In this document: positions 51,541-59,783 of the stretch, piece after piece
Layout of the letters: every line of letters starts with the position of its first letter
Numbering within the stretch: the first letter of the stretch is position 1
Assembly: GCA_019119575.1 (NCBI GenBank)
Contig: DWWT01000065.1
Coordinates: forward strand, 1 to 64,000
Direction: 5' to 3'
DNA length: 64,000 bases
DNA from: Candidatus Enterocloster excrementipullorum
GTDB taxonomy: Bacteria > Bacillota > Clostridia > Lachnospirales > Lachnospiraceae
Program-made: the position numbers and the translations under genes
Notes under the pieces: generated by a model
Seen by the model: the letters and a program-made list of their open reading frames with translations, nothing else
Told to the model about the DNA's origin: nothing
Database searches by the model: none

Positions 51541-53535
51541 ATGAGCAGAGAGGTAATCGTGGCGAAGACCGCCGGCTTTTGTTTTGGCGTGGAGCGCGCC
51601 GTGGACCGGGTGTACGATCAGATCGAGGCGCAGGCCCGGGGAGAAATCCGGGGCCCCATTTACACCTACGGCCCCATTATTCACAATGAAGAGGTGGTGC
51701 GGGATCTGGGGGAAAAAGGCGTCCGGGTTTTGGAAACAGAGGAAGATCTAAGACGCCTGCCGGTGAATCAGGGGACAGTCATTATCCGCTCCCACGGAGT
51801 CAGCCGCCACATTTACGATATTTTAAAAGAGCGGGGAGTGGAGATTGTGGATGCCACCTGCCCCTTTGTGAAGAAGATTCATCGGATCGTCGCAGAGCAC
51901 TCGGCAGCCGGGGATGTGGTGGTGATTATCGGAAGCCCGTCCCACCCCGAAGTGGAAGGCATCAGAGGCTGGGGAAATGCGGATACGGTGGTGATCGAAA
52001 GTGAGGAGGAGGCAGAACGCTTCTTCCCGCCGGAGGGACGCAGGCTGTGCATTGTGTCCCAAACGACATTTAATTACAACAAATTTAAAGAATTAGTTGA
52101 AAAAATTTCGAAAAAGGGTTATGATAGTAGTGTTTTAAATACGATTTGCAATGCAACACAGGAAAGACAAGTGGAGGCTGCGAAGATTGCTTCCCAGGTG
52201 GAGGCCATGATTGTCGTCGGAGGACGCCATTCATCCAATACCCAGAAGCTTTACGAGATATGCCTCAAGGAATGTAAAAACACTTTTTACATTCAGACAC
52301 TCGGCGATTTAGATCCTGATAGTGTATCTTCTGTGCGCAGCGTAGGTATTACAGCTGGGGCATCCACCCCAAAAAAGATTATTGAGGAGGTTCATACCAG
52401 AATGGCAGAGCAGAGTTTTGCAGAGTTATTAAAACAAGAGGAAGAATCCACCAAACCAATACGTACAGGAGAGATTGTCACTGGTCAGGTTATTGAAGTC
52501 AGCAAGGATGAGATCATCCTGAGTATTGCGGGGAACAAGTCCGAGGGCGTGATTACCCGTGAGGAGTACAGCAATGACAACAACCTGGATCTGACGACCA
52601 AGGTGCAGGTGGGTGAGGAGATGGAGGCAAAGGTGATCAAGCTCAACGATGGCGTGGGCATGGTATCCCTTTCCTATAAGAGAATGGCAGCTGACAGAGG
52701 CAACAAGCGTCTGGAAGAGGCCTGCGCGAACCAGGAGGTTCTTACCGCCAAGGTTACCCAGGTGCTTGACGGCGGCCTGAGCGTGGAAGTAGAGGGCGCA
52801 CGGGTGTTTATCCCCGCAAGCCTTGTTTCCGATATGTATGAGAGAGATCTGTCCAAGTATGCGGGACAGGAGATCCAGTTTGTGATCACGGAATTCAATC
52901 CTAAGAGAAGACGGATCATCGGCGACAGAAAGCAGCTTCTGGTGGCCCAGAAGGCCAAGATGAAGGAAGAGCTGTTTGCAAGAATTCAGCCCGGCGATAC
53001 TGTGGAGGGAACCGTGAAGAATGTGACCGACTTCGGCGCATTCGTTGACCTGGGCGGCGCGGACGGCCTGCTGCACATCTCCGAGATGAGCTGGGGCCGT
53101 GTGGAGAATCCCAAGAAGGTATTCAAGACCGGTGAGAAGCTCCGCGTGCTGATCAAGGATATCCAGGGCGAGAAGATTGCTTTAAGCCTTAAGTTCCCGG
53201 AGGAGAATCCCTGGGTGCATGCAGCTGAGAAGTATGCGGCCGGCAGTGTAGTGAGCGGCCGGGTTGCCCGTATGACGGACTTCGGCGCGTTTGTGGAGCT
53301 GGAGCCTGGTGTAGACGCTCTGCTTCATGTGTCTCAGATTTCCAGAGAGCACATTGAGAAGCCCTCCGACGTGCTGAAGATCGGCCAGGAGGTAGAGGCT
53401 AAGGTAGTAGATTTTAATGAGGCGGATCACAAGATCAGCCTGAGCATCAAGGCGCTGCTCAACGCTCCTGCTCATGAGGATGCGGATGTGGCGGACGTGG
53501 ACATTGATGCAGTAGCACAGTCTACAGAAGAATAA
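51541..53535 (+). CDS. ispH-rpsA: Fused IspH (HMBPP reductase) and ribosomal protein S1
   Basis: A 664-residue bifunctional protein. Residues 1-285 are IspH, the [4Fe-4S] enzyme of the last MEP-pathway step, with its three ligand cysteines in AGFCFGVERAV, DATCPFVKKIH and NTICNATQERQ. From about 300 follow four S1 RNA-binding domains (starting near TGQVIEVSKDEI, EVLTAKVTQVLDGG, DTVEGTVKNVTDFGAFVDL and SVVSGRVARMTDFGAFVEL). This fusion is a known clostridial arrangement. The ATG at 51541 follows GGAGG at the end of cmk. A terminator follows. Confidence 0.95.
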   Translation: MSREVIVAKTAGFCFGVERAVDRVYDQIEAQARGEIRGPIYTYGPIIHNEEVVRDLGEKGVRVLETEEDLRRLPVNQGTVIIRSHGVSRHIYDILKERGVEIVDATCPFVKKIHRIVAEHSAAGDVVVIIGSPSHPEVEGIRGWGNADTVVIESEEEAERFFPPEGRRLCIVSQTTFNYNKFKELVEKISKKGYDSSVLNTICNATQERQVEAAKIASQVEAMIVVGGRHSSNTQKLYEICLKECKNTFYIQTLGDLDPDSVSSVRSVGITAGASTPKKIIEEVHTRMAEQSFAELLKQEEESTKPIRTGEIVTGQVIEVSKDEIILSIAGNKSEGVITREEYSNDNNLDLTTKVQVGEEMEAKVIKLNDGVGMVSLSYKRMAADRGNKRLEEACANQEVLTAKVTQVLDGGLSVEVEGARVFIPASLVSDMYERDLSKYAGQEIQFVITEFNPKRRRIIGDRKQLLVAQKAKMKEELFARIQPGDTVEGTVKNVTDFGAFVDLGGADGLLHISEMSWGRVENPKKVFKTGEKLRVLIKDIQGEKIALSLKFPEENPWVHAAEKYAAGSVVSGRVARMTDFGAFVELEPGVDALLHVSQISREHIEKPSDVLKIGQEVEAKVVDFNEADHKISLSIKALLNAPAHEDADVADVDIDAVAQSTEE

Positions 53536-53587
53536 TCCGGCACAGCGGTATTATGGCCGCTGCAGCGTATAAGCAAGACGGCAGAGG

Positions 53588-53617
53588 GGCTTCCGCTTAC
53601 AGGCGGGAGCCTTTTTT
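53588..53617 (+). terminator. Terminator of cmk-ispH/rpsA
   Basis: GGCTTCCGC (53588-53596) pairs with GCGGGAGCC (53603-53611, one G-U), followed by TTTTTT. Confidence 0.8.
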
Positions 53618-53647
53618 GACCCTTCACGCAGAAAAGCGGCAGAGTGT

Positions 53648-54991
53648 TTATGCGTTCCTGCCGATCTCCGGGTTGAGCAGCAGGGATGCGACGAAAAGCC
53701 CGTTTCCGTATTTGTAGTTCAAAACCCCGTGATAGCGCTCCACCAGATACCGGACCGAAGCGGTGCCGATTCCGGGCCGGTCGCCCTTGGAGGATAGGAA
53801 AATGCCGTTCTGCCTGCGGATTTCGTGGGAATAGGAATTGGAAATGGACAGTGTGATCATGGAGCTGCCGGATTGACGGATATTTACGGTGATGGATGGA
53901 TCGCCTCCTTCCTGGCGCATGCAGGCCTCCAGGGCATTGGAAAGGAGATTGCCCAGGATGGTACAGAAGTCGATCTCGGACAGCGGGAGAACAGCCGGGA
54001 GAGATACGTGAGCCGTGACGCGGATGGAATTTTTCTTTGCCTCATCCAGGTAATAGTCCAGGAGGGAATTGGCCGGCAGATTCAGGCAGTAGCGGGCCTC
54101 CCCGGAGGACTGGCTGCTTCCCAGGTAGTCATTGATATAGTTGAGAGCCTTTTGGCTCTTTTTTTGTTCCAGAAACCCTTTGACGGCGGCAAAATGAAAG
54201 CGCATATTGTGCTTGGCCTGGGCTGTCTGATCCAGCGCTTTCTGCAGGCGGGACATCTGGGAAGTTTGGAGGTCCGCCAGCAGGCGGATTGTCTTATATT
54301 CCTCCCGGAGAGCAAAATTCTGAGACAGGCTGAGCAGGGCGTGAAGAATTACGTAGTGGACAAGGCATACGCAGGCAATCCAAAGAACGCAGCGGAAAAA
54401 GCGGCTGCCGTCAAGAAACGGAGAGGCAGAGGAGAGATCAAAGCCGATGCATCGAAAGATGATTGAAAAAATGAGAGGGATGGAGGCCAGCGTCTTCCAA
54501 CTGGAGAGCGTGCGGGTGTATTCCGCCGCGCTTCTCAGGTAGGGGGTGAGGAACAGGCAGGCGCAGGGACACAGTACAAAGAGCATAAGGAGCGGCAGGA
54601 GAGAGGGAATGCCGGGGACAGCGATATGCAGGGAAAAGAAAAGATCCCGCAGCAGCATGCCGAAGAGGAGTGCCGCGTCAGCAAAATTTTGGAACATAAA
54701 AAGCGTATAGACAATCACAGTCCAGCGCATTTTTGAAAGAAGGACGCACAAAATCACGTGAAAGGGCATGACAAGGCAGGGCATCAGGGTAAATGTCCAG
54801 GGATGGCCCGGCAGGAGAATGCAGAACACGGAAGAAAGGAAAAATACAAAAAACAGGTATCCTGCCAGGATACCTGTGGTTTTGTACATAGAAAAACGCA
54901 GCTCTCTGTGAAAAGCCGCGAAAAAGGGCCCTAAAATAGATACGTTTGCCGCCAATATAAGACAGAACCGGCGGATGGATACGAATGTCAT
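53648..54991 (-). CDS. GHKL-type sensor histidine kinase (AgrC-like)
   Basis: A 447-residue membrane sensor. The first 210 residues form about six to seven membrane helices, then a dimerisation helix with the likely phospho-acceptor His in QAKHNMRFHF. The ATPase domain shows the N-box FCTILGNLLSNALEAC and the G-box RPGIGTASVRYLVERYHG. This is the HPK10 family that usually senses peptides or cell-envelope signals. It overlaps the upstream response-regulator gene by 4 nt. No agrB/agrD-type peptide genes are in reach, so the signal is unknown. Confidence 0.9.
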   Translation of the reverse strand: MTFVSIRRFCLILAANVSILGPFFAAFHRELRFSMYKTTGILAGYLFFVFFLSSVFCILLPGHPWTFTLMPCLVMPFHVILCVLLSKMRWTVIVYTLFMFQNFADAALLFGMLLRDLFFSLHIAVPGIPSLLPLLMLFVLCPCACLFLTPYLRSAAEYTRTLSSWKTLASIPLIFSIIFRCIGFDLSSASPFLDGSRFFRCVLWIACVCLVHYVILHALLSLSQNFALREEYKTIRLLADLQTSQMSRLQKALDQTAQAKHNMRFHFAAVKGFLEQKKSQKALNYINDYLGSSQSSGEARYCLNLPANSLLDYYLDEAKKNSIRVTAHVSLPAVLPLSEIDFCTILGNLLSNALEACMRQEGGDPSITVNIRQSGSSMITLSISNSYSHEIRRQNGIFLSSKGDRPGIGTASVRYLVERYHGVLNYKYGNGLFVASLLLNPEIGRNA

Positions 54992-55746
54992 CCTAAGCCT
55001 CCATTCAGCTTGCGGAACTGATAGTCTGCGTATTCCTGCTGAACCTGGGGACGCAGGTTTCTGGTAATAGGCAGGCGCTCTCCCGATGAAAGGACAAAAT
55101 CCGTCTTTAAGAGGGATGTAACTTTGTCCATGTTGATGATACAGTTGCGGTAGCAGCAGATAAACTGGGGGTAACACAGGAGCATGGGAGAAAAGTCGCT
55201 GAAGCGCATATAAGTCCGCACGATCCGTTCCGAGAGATGTATCTGTATGTAATGGTTGAAATAATCGGTGTACAAGATGTCGTCCAGCCGGATTTTTGTC
55301 ATGATCCTGCTTTCCTTGACTTCGATATAATGTCTCTGCCCTTTCTGCATGCGGGAGAGACAGTATTCCATGGTCTTGCAGAGCGCTTCATAGGAAACCG
55401 GCTTTACCAGATAGTCCAGGGCCCGCAGCTCATAGCCGGCCAGAGCGAAATCCGGACTGAAGGAGCACAGAATGATGGTGCAGCGCTCATCCTCCGAGCG
55501 GATTCGGCGGGCAGCCCGAAGTCCCGAGAGCTCTTCCTGCGTACCTGCCTCTTCTCTGCTTTCCTCCAGGAAGATATCCAAAAAAATCAAATCAAAAGCG
55601 CCGGCTTTCCAAACGTGGAAAAAATCCGAAGCGCTCTGAAAAATAGAGGTTTCTTGACAGATCTGGGCATCTGAGCAATATGCTTTTATATAGTCGGAGA
55701 GACGGCCGGCGTCCTCCGCGCAATCTTCAATAATGGCAATATTCAA
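54988..55746 (-). CDS. LytTR-family response regulator (AgrA-like)
   Basis: A 252-residue regulator: receiver domain with acidic pocket IIEDCAED, phospho-acceptor Asp in LIFLDIFLEE (about 57) and the Lys in LDYLVKPVS. The LytTR DNA-binding domain starts near residue 143 (HYIEVKESRIMTKI, then LDDILYTDYFNHYIQIHL). It is the partner of the GHKL kinase encoded just downstream. A glutamate-rich loop (about 62-75) is longer than usual in the receiver. Confidence 0.92.
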   Translation of the reverse strand: MNIAIIEDCAEDAGRLSDYIKAYCSDAQICQETSIFQSASDFFHVWKAGAFDLIFLDIFLEESREEAGTQEELSGLRAARRIRSEDERCTIILCSFSPDFALAGYELRALDYLVKPVSYEALCKTMEYCLSRMQKGQRHYIEVKESRIMTKIRLDDILYTDYFNHYIQIHLSERIVRTYMRFSDFSPMLLCYPQFICCYRNCIINMDKVTSLLKTDFVLSSGERLPITRNLRPQVQQEYADYQFRKLNGGLG

Positions 55747-55941
55747 GGGAATCCTTTCTTCTTAAAAAGAAAAAGGGGACCGAAGTCCGTGCTATCTTTG
55801 CGTATAAAAATATCATTCGTTCGTCTGTATATTTACAGTATAATATATAAATTTTCAAAAAGCAAGGATAATTGGAATAAGTTGTAAAAAATAGGGTACA
55901 CTTTTCCTGATAAATTTTGAGATGAGAAAGGAGACCATTTT

Positions 55942-56157
55942 ATGGGAAAGAAAAAGACCGTGGATTTTGATCCGAGAAAGCTGAGCCCGCAGGAAAAGCT
56001 GAAATTTGAGATTGCCCAGGAGCTGGGACTGGATTCCAAGGTGATGGAGGGGGGATGGAGAAGCCTGACGGCCAAGGAGAGCGGAAGGATCGGGGGGCTG
56101 ATCACGAAAAAGAAGAGAGAGATGAAGGAGGAAGCGCTTCGCAGGGAAGAGGGGTAG
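55942..56157 (+). CDS. Small acid-soluble spore protein, alpha/beta type
   Basis: A 71-residue DNA-binding spore protein. The core EKLKFEIAQELGLDSKV contains the germination-protease recognition stretch (FEIAQELG). GWRSLTAKESGRIGGLITKK is the second conserved half. It protects spore DNA and shows the organism is a spore-former. The C-terminus is unusually charged (KKKREMKEEALRREEG). GAAAGGAGA precedes the ATG. A GAATAA hexamer at 55875-55880 could be the -35 of a forespore promoter, but the -10 is poor. Confidence 0.88.
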   Translation: MGKKKTVDFDPRKLSPQEKLKFEIAQELGLDSKVMEGGWRSLTAKESGRIGGLITKKKREMKEEALRREEG

Positions 56158-56330
56158 GATATGTGTAAAAATAGATGTTTGCAGTTTTTATGCAGACAAA
56201 AGGTATGATGACTTTGAGGGGCGTACAGGGAAGGAAGACCGGAAAATTATTGAATATTTACAAGTTTTCACACAAAAACCAGGGAGAAAACCGCTTTGTT
56301 TGGCAGAAAGTAGAATTGATGCCGGACAAC

Positions 56331-56359
56331 TTGATCGGATGATTTGCCTGTGCTATGCT
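56331..56359 (+). promoter_or_regulatory. Promoter of IlvD-like gene
   Basis: TTGATC (56331-56336), 17-nt spacer, TATGCT (56354-56359), 80 nt before the start codon. Confidence 0.6.
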
Positions 56360-56438
56360 TTTTTTATCTTAGGAATTCGGCGCAAAATTGTTTTCGGCAG
56401 TTTGGCCGTTTCACATGGAAAAGGCGGAGGAAAAGCAC

Positions 56439-58187
56439 ATGGAATTGGTAAGTCAAAAAATGAGAAAGCTGGCCCCGGAGCTGGATCCGCTGCGCATCGG
56501 CACCGGATGGGCAGCGGAAGATCTGGCAAAGCCGCAGATTTTGATTGAGAGCACGTTTGGGGACAGTCATCCCGGCAGCGGCCATCTGGATAAGCTGGTG
56601 GAGCAGGTGCAGCGGGGAATTAAGGATGAAGGCGGGCGTGGGGCGCGCTATTTTTGTACGGACATCTGCGACGGCGAGAGCCAGGGAACGGACGGCATTA
56701 ATTACAGCCTCGCAAGCCGTGAAATCATCGCGGATATGATTGAGATTCACGAGAACGCGACGCCCTTTGACGGCGGCGTATTTCTCTCCAGCTGCGACAA
56801 GGGCATGCCGGGAAATCTGATCGGCATGGCCCGGGTTGACGTGCCGGCGCTGATGGTGACCGGCGGCACGATGAGCGCGGGCCCTGGGCTTTTGACCCTG
56901 GAACAGCTGGGGATGTACAGCGCCCGCTATGAGCGGGGGGAGATCGATGAGGCGACCTTAAACTGGGCAAAGTCCAATGCATGTCCCAGCTGCGGGGCGT
57001 GCAGCTTTATCGGAACCGCCTCCACGATGCAGATTATGGCGGAGGCCCTGGGGCTGTCTCTCCCCGGCAGCGCCCTTCTTCCGGCGACAAGCCCGGATCT
57101 TCTGGAATATGCTTACCGGGCGGGCCGCCAGGCCGTGCGGCTGGCGCTGGCCGGATTAAAACCATCGGACATTGTCACAAAGGAGAGTTTTGAGAACGCG
57201 ATCATGGTGCATGCAGCTATTTCCGGAAGCACTAACGCCCTCCTGCATATCCCGGCGCTGGCCCATGAGTACGGGCTGGAAATCACGGGGGAGACCTTTG
57301 ACCGTATGCACAGAGGCGCCCATTACCTGCTGGATGTGCGTCCGGCAGGGCGCTGGCCTGCGGAGTTCTTTTACTATGCGGGCGGTGTGCCGGCTATTAT
57401 GGAGGAAATCAAGCATGTGCTGCATTTGGATGTCATGACAGTGACAGGAAAGACCCTGGGAGAAAATCTGGAGGAACTGAGGCGGGAAGGTTTTTATGAG
57501 AAATGCCAGGGATGGCTGGATGAGGCGAACTGCCGGTGCGGGCTTTCATTGACCAAATCGGATATTATACGGCCGTATGACCAGGCGATTGGAACGGAGG
57601 GAAGCATCGCGGTTTTGAAGGGAAATCTCGCGCCCGAGGGCGCGGTGATCAAGCACACGGCCTGCCCCAAGGAAATGTTTGAGGCTACCCTCTATGCCCG
57701 GCCTTTTGACAGCGAGGAAGAATGTCTTGACGCCGTACTGCACCACCGGGTGCGGAAGGGGGACGCGGTGCTGATCCGCTACGAAGGCCCCAGGGCCAGC
57801 GGCATGCCGGAGATGTTTTATACCTCGGAAGCCATAAGCTCCGACGCGGAGCTGGGCCGCAGCATCGCCCTTATCACGGACGGGCGTTTTTCCGGCGCAT
57901 CCACCGGTCCGGTGATTGGCCACTGCAGCCCGGAAGCTGCCGATGGAGGGCCCATCGCCCTGGTGGAAGAGGGGGATTTGATCTATATCAACGTCCAGGA
58001 GCGCCGGCTGGAGATTGTCGGCGTCAAAGGGGAGCGGCGGTCCCCGGAAGAAATCGAGGCCATTTTGAATGAGCGCCGCGCAAAATGGACGCCGCGGAAG
58101 CGGAAATATACCCGCGGCGTGCTCAGGCTGTTCGGCGAGCATGCGGCATCTCCCATGAAGGGGGCATATTTGGAGTTTGAAGATTGA
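56439..58187 (+). CDS. IlvD/Edd family dehydratase (dihydroxy-acid or sugar-acid dehydratase)
   Basis: A 582-residue Fe-S dehydratase. Likely cluster cysteines are in FLSSCDKGMPGN (near residue 110) and ACPSCGACSFIGTASTMQ (about 180-197). The end VIGHCSPEAADGGPIALV is conserved family-wide. Branched-chain IlvD usually has GMYTANTM in the second motif, whereas the FIGTASTMQ version is closer to sugar-acid dehydratases such as xylonate or YjhG-type enzymes. No ilv or sugar-acid genes are adjacent, so the substrate is left open. GGAGGAAA precedes the ATG at 56439. Confidence 0.85.
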   Translation: MELVSQKMRKLAPELDPLRIGTGWAAEDLAKPQILIESTFGDSHPGSGHLDKLVEQVQRGIKDEGGRGARYFCTDICDGESQGTDGINYSLASREIIADMIEIHENATPFDGGVFLSSCDKGMPGNLIGMARVDVPALMVTGGTMSAGPGLLTLEQLGMYSARYERGEIDEATLNWAKSNACPSCGACSFIGTASTMQIMAEALGLSLPGSALLPATSPDLLEYAYRAGRQAVRLALAGLKPSDIVTKESFENAIMVHAAISGSTNALLHIPALAHEYGLEITGETFDRMHRGAHYLLDVRPAGRWPAEFFYYAGGVPAIMEEIKHVLHLDVMTVTGKTLGENLEELRREGFYEKCQGWLDEANCRCGLSLTKSDIIRPYDQAIGTEGSIAVLKGNLAPEGAVIKHTACPKEMFEATLYARPFDSEEECLDAVLHHRVRKGDAVLIRYEGPRASGMPEMFYTSEAISSDAELGRSIALITDGRFSGASTGPVIGHCSPEAADGGPIALVEEGDLIYINVQERRLEIVGVKGERRSPEEIEAILNERRAKWTPRKRKYTRGVLRLFGEHAASPMKGAYLEFED

Positions 58188-58194
58188 GAGCAAA

Positions 58195-58254
58195 GTACGG
58201 CCGGCGGAATTAAGGGCAACGTACGGCTGGCGGCAAAAGGTTCGCCGGCCGTAC
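58195..58254 (+). repeat. Two direct and one inverted 12-bp elements
   Basis: GTACGGCCGGCG (58195-58206) and GTACGGCTGGCG (58221-58232) can each pair with CGCCGGCCGTAC (58243-58254), giving two mutually exclusive hairpins in the mRNA between the dehydratase stop and its terminator. Confidence 0.6.
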
Positions 58255-58265
58255 TGCCGTGTGCA

Positions 58266-58303
58266 GGCGCCGGGGCTGTCATAGGATGGCCCCGGCGCCT
58301 TTT
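58266..58303 (+). terminator. Terminator after IlvD-like gene
   Basis: GGCGCCGGGGC (58266-58276) pairs perfectly with GCCCCGGCGCC (58289-58299), followed by TTTT. Confidence 0.85.
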
Positions 58304-58328
58304 CAAATTTCCGGAAATCGTATATAAT
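58300..58328 (+). promoter_or_regulatory. Candidate cbi operon promoter
   Basis: TATAAT (58323-58328) with TTTTCA 17 nt upstream (58300-58305), overlapping the preceding terminator's T-tract. No cobalamin riboswitch is visible between it and cbiG. Confidence 0.45.
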
Positions 58329-58399
58329 GGACGGGAATGATTATTCGTAACGGTTTACCCGCCGTCTGAACTGTTGCGATTATTATGGAGGAGAGCCGG

Positions 58400-59644
58400 A
58401 TGAAGATCGGACTTATCTGTTTTACTGCCAGGGGCACAGCATTGTGCCGCGTTTTGTTTTCCCGTCTGCGGGCGGAGGGAGAGGACTGCCGCGCCTGGAT
58501 CCCCAGGAGGCATCTGCCGGACGGATGGCAGGATGAGGGACTGGAGCTCCAGGAACTGCCGGTGAGCCAGTGGGCCGGACAGATGTTTGCTGAGGGCCGG
58601 GGAATGATTTTCGTGGGGGCTGTGGGGATTGCGGTCCGGGCGATTGCCCCCTGGATACGGGATAAAATGACGGATCCGCCGGTCGCTGCGGTGGATGAGG
58701 CCGGCCGGTTTGCCATTCCCCTGCTGTCGGGCCATGTGGGCGGGGCCAATGCCCTGGCTCGGCGCATCAGCAGGATTACGGGGGCAGTGCCCGTGATTAC
58801 CACAGCTACGGATGTAAACCGCACCTTTGCTGTGGACGTATTTGCTGTTGGGAACGGATTGGCCATCACGGACCGCCGGGAGGCAATGGAGATTTCCGCC
58901 GGCCTGCTGGCCGGGGATGCGGTCGGCTTTTTCAGCGATTTTCCTGTTGATGAGCTTCCGGCGGGCTGTGTTCCCCGCCTCTGCCGCCATAATATCTGGG
59001 TGACGCTCCGGGCAGGGGGGCATCCGGAGACAGCCAGCGGCCTGGAGGAAGCGGAGGGGCCGGGTGCGGATGGATGCCCGGAGAACGGCGGTTCTTTGGA
59101 TGCAGACGGATATCCGCAGCCGGAGAAAAGAGGCGCTGGAGCAAGCTTCCTGCGCCTGGTTCCACGAAAGCTGGTGCTGGGCGTTGGGTGCAGGCGGGAT
59201 ACGGATCCGGATGTCCTGGCCGGGAGAATCCGGAGGATATTCGAAGAAGAAAATATGGATCTGGCCGGGGTGAAGGCTCTGGCGACCATAGACTGCAAGA
59301 AAGATGAGAATGCCATCCGCAAGCTGGCGGAAGAAAATGGATGGGAGCTGCGGTTTTACAGCGCGGGGGAGCTGGCGCAGCTGGCCGGTGATTTTTCCGA
59401 ATCGAAATTTGTCCGGGAGACAGTCGGCGTGGGAAACGTGTGTGAGCGGGCCGCCTGTGCCAGAGGCGGCCGCCTCGTTTTCGGCAAACGGGCCGGAGAG
59501 GGGATTACGGCCGCCGCTGCCCTGGAAGGGCCGGTAGAAATAAATGCAAAACGGGGATTTGGAGGCGAAGCGGATGCGGGGAAAACGCTGAATGGACAGC
59601 CCGGGTGTCCCGGGAAAAAGATTGAGAAACCCCACGAGATATGA
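58400..59644 (+). CDS. cbiG: Cobalt-precorrin-5A hydrolase CbiG
   Basis: A 414-residue enzyme that opens the ring lactone of cobalt-precorrin-5A, releasing acetaldehyde, in anaerobic cobalamin synthesis. The N-terminal domain has IFVGAVGIAVRAIAPWIRDKMTDPPV and LLSGHVGGANALARRI (about 73-130). The C-terminal domain has LGVGCRRDTDPDVLAGRI and the VKALATIDCKKDE motif. A hypervariable Gly/Glu/Pro-rich linker (about 215-255) joins them. GGAGGAG precedes the ATG at 58400. It is first in the cobalamin operon and is followed by a tandem repeat. Confidence 0.93.
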   Translation: MKIGLICFTARGTALCRVLFSRLRAEGEDCRAWIPRRHLPDGWQDEGLELQELPVSQWAGQMFAEGRGMIFVGAVGIAVRAIAPWIRDKMTDPPVAAVDEAGRFAIPLLSGHVGGANALARRISRITGAVPVITTATDVNRTFAVDVFAVGNGLAITDRREAMEISAGLLAGDAVGFFSDFPVDELPAGCVPRLCRHNIWVTLRAGGHPETASGLEEAEGPGADGCPENGGSLDADGYPQPEKRGAGASFLRLVPRKLVLGVGCRRDTDPDVLAGRIRRIFEEENMDLAGVKALATIDCKKDENAIRKLAEENGWELRFYSAGELAQLAGDFSESKFVRETVGVGNVCERAACARGGRLVFGKRAGEGITAAAALEGPVEINAKRGFGGEADAGKTLNGQPGCPGKKIEKPHEI

Positions 59645-59650
59645 TATACT
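59622..59650 (+). promoter_or_regulatory. Possible internal promoter before cbiD
   Basis: TTGAGA (59622-59627) and TATACT (59645-59650) have a 17-nt spacer. The -10 is the first base pairs of the 61-bp repeat unit, so the repeat carries a second TATACT at 59706-59711. Confidence 0.45.
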
Positions 59651-59760
59651 TTATCGCGCGAAGCGCGCCCGCCCGAAGGGCATGCATTACGGTGTGCCCG
59701 GAGGGTATACTTTATCGCGCGAAGCGCGCCCGCCCGAAGGGCATGCATTACGGTGTGCCG
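59645..59760 (+). repeat. 61-bp tandem repeat between cbiG and cbiD
   Basis: Two copies (59645-59699 and 59706-59760, period 61) start TATACTTTATCGCGCGAAG and end GGTGTGCC. Each contains two tiny hairpins with GAA loops, CGCGC-GAA-GCGCG and GCCC-GAA-GGGC. The unit looks like a palindromic interspersed element rather than coding sequence, since its period is not a multiple of three. Confidence 0.75.
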
Positions 59761-59783
59761 GGGGCGGGAGAGGGAGAGCGGAA

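Noticed and set aside
53536..55941. AgrD-type autoinducer gene near the GHKL/LytTR pair
   Set aside because: No AgrB-like protease gene and no short frame with a cyclisable Cys motif and ribosome binding site was found in the flanks.
58355..59635. Long minus-strand frames opposite cbiG
   Set aside because: Antisense shadow. cbiG motifs on the plus strand are unambiguous.
59645..59760. CRISPR-like array
   Set aside because: Only two adjacent 61-bp copies without spacers. No cas genes in the window.
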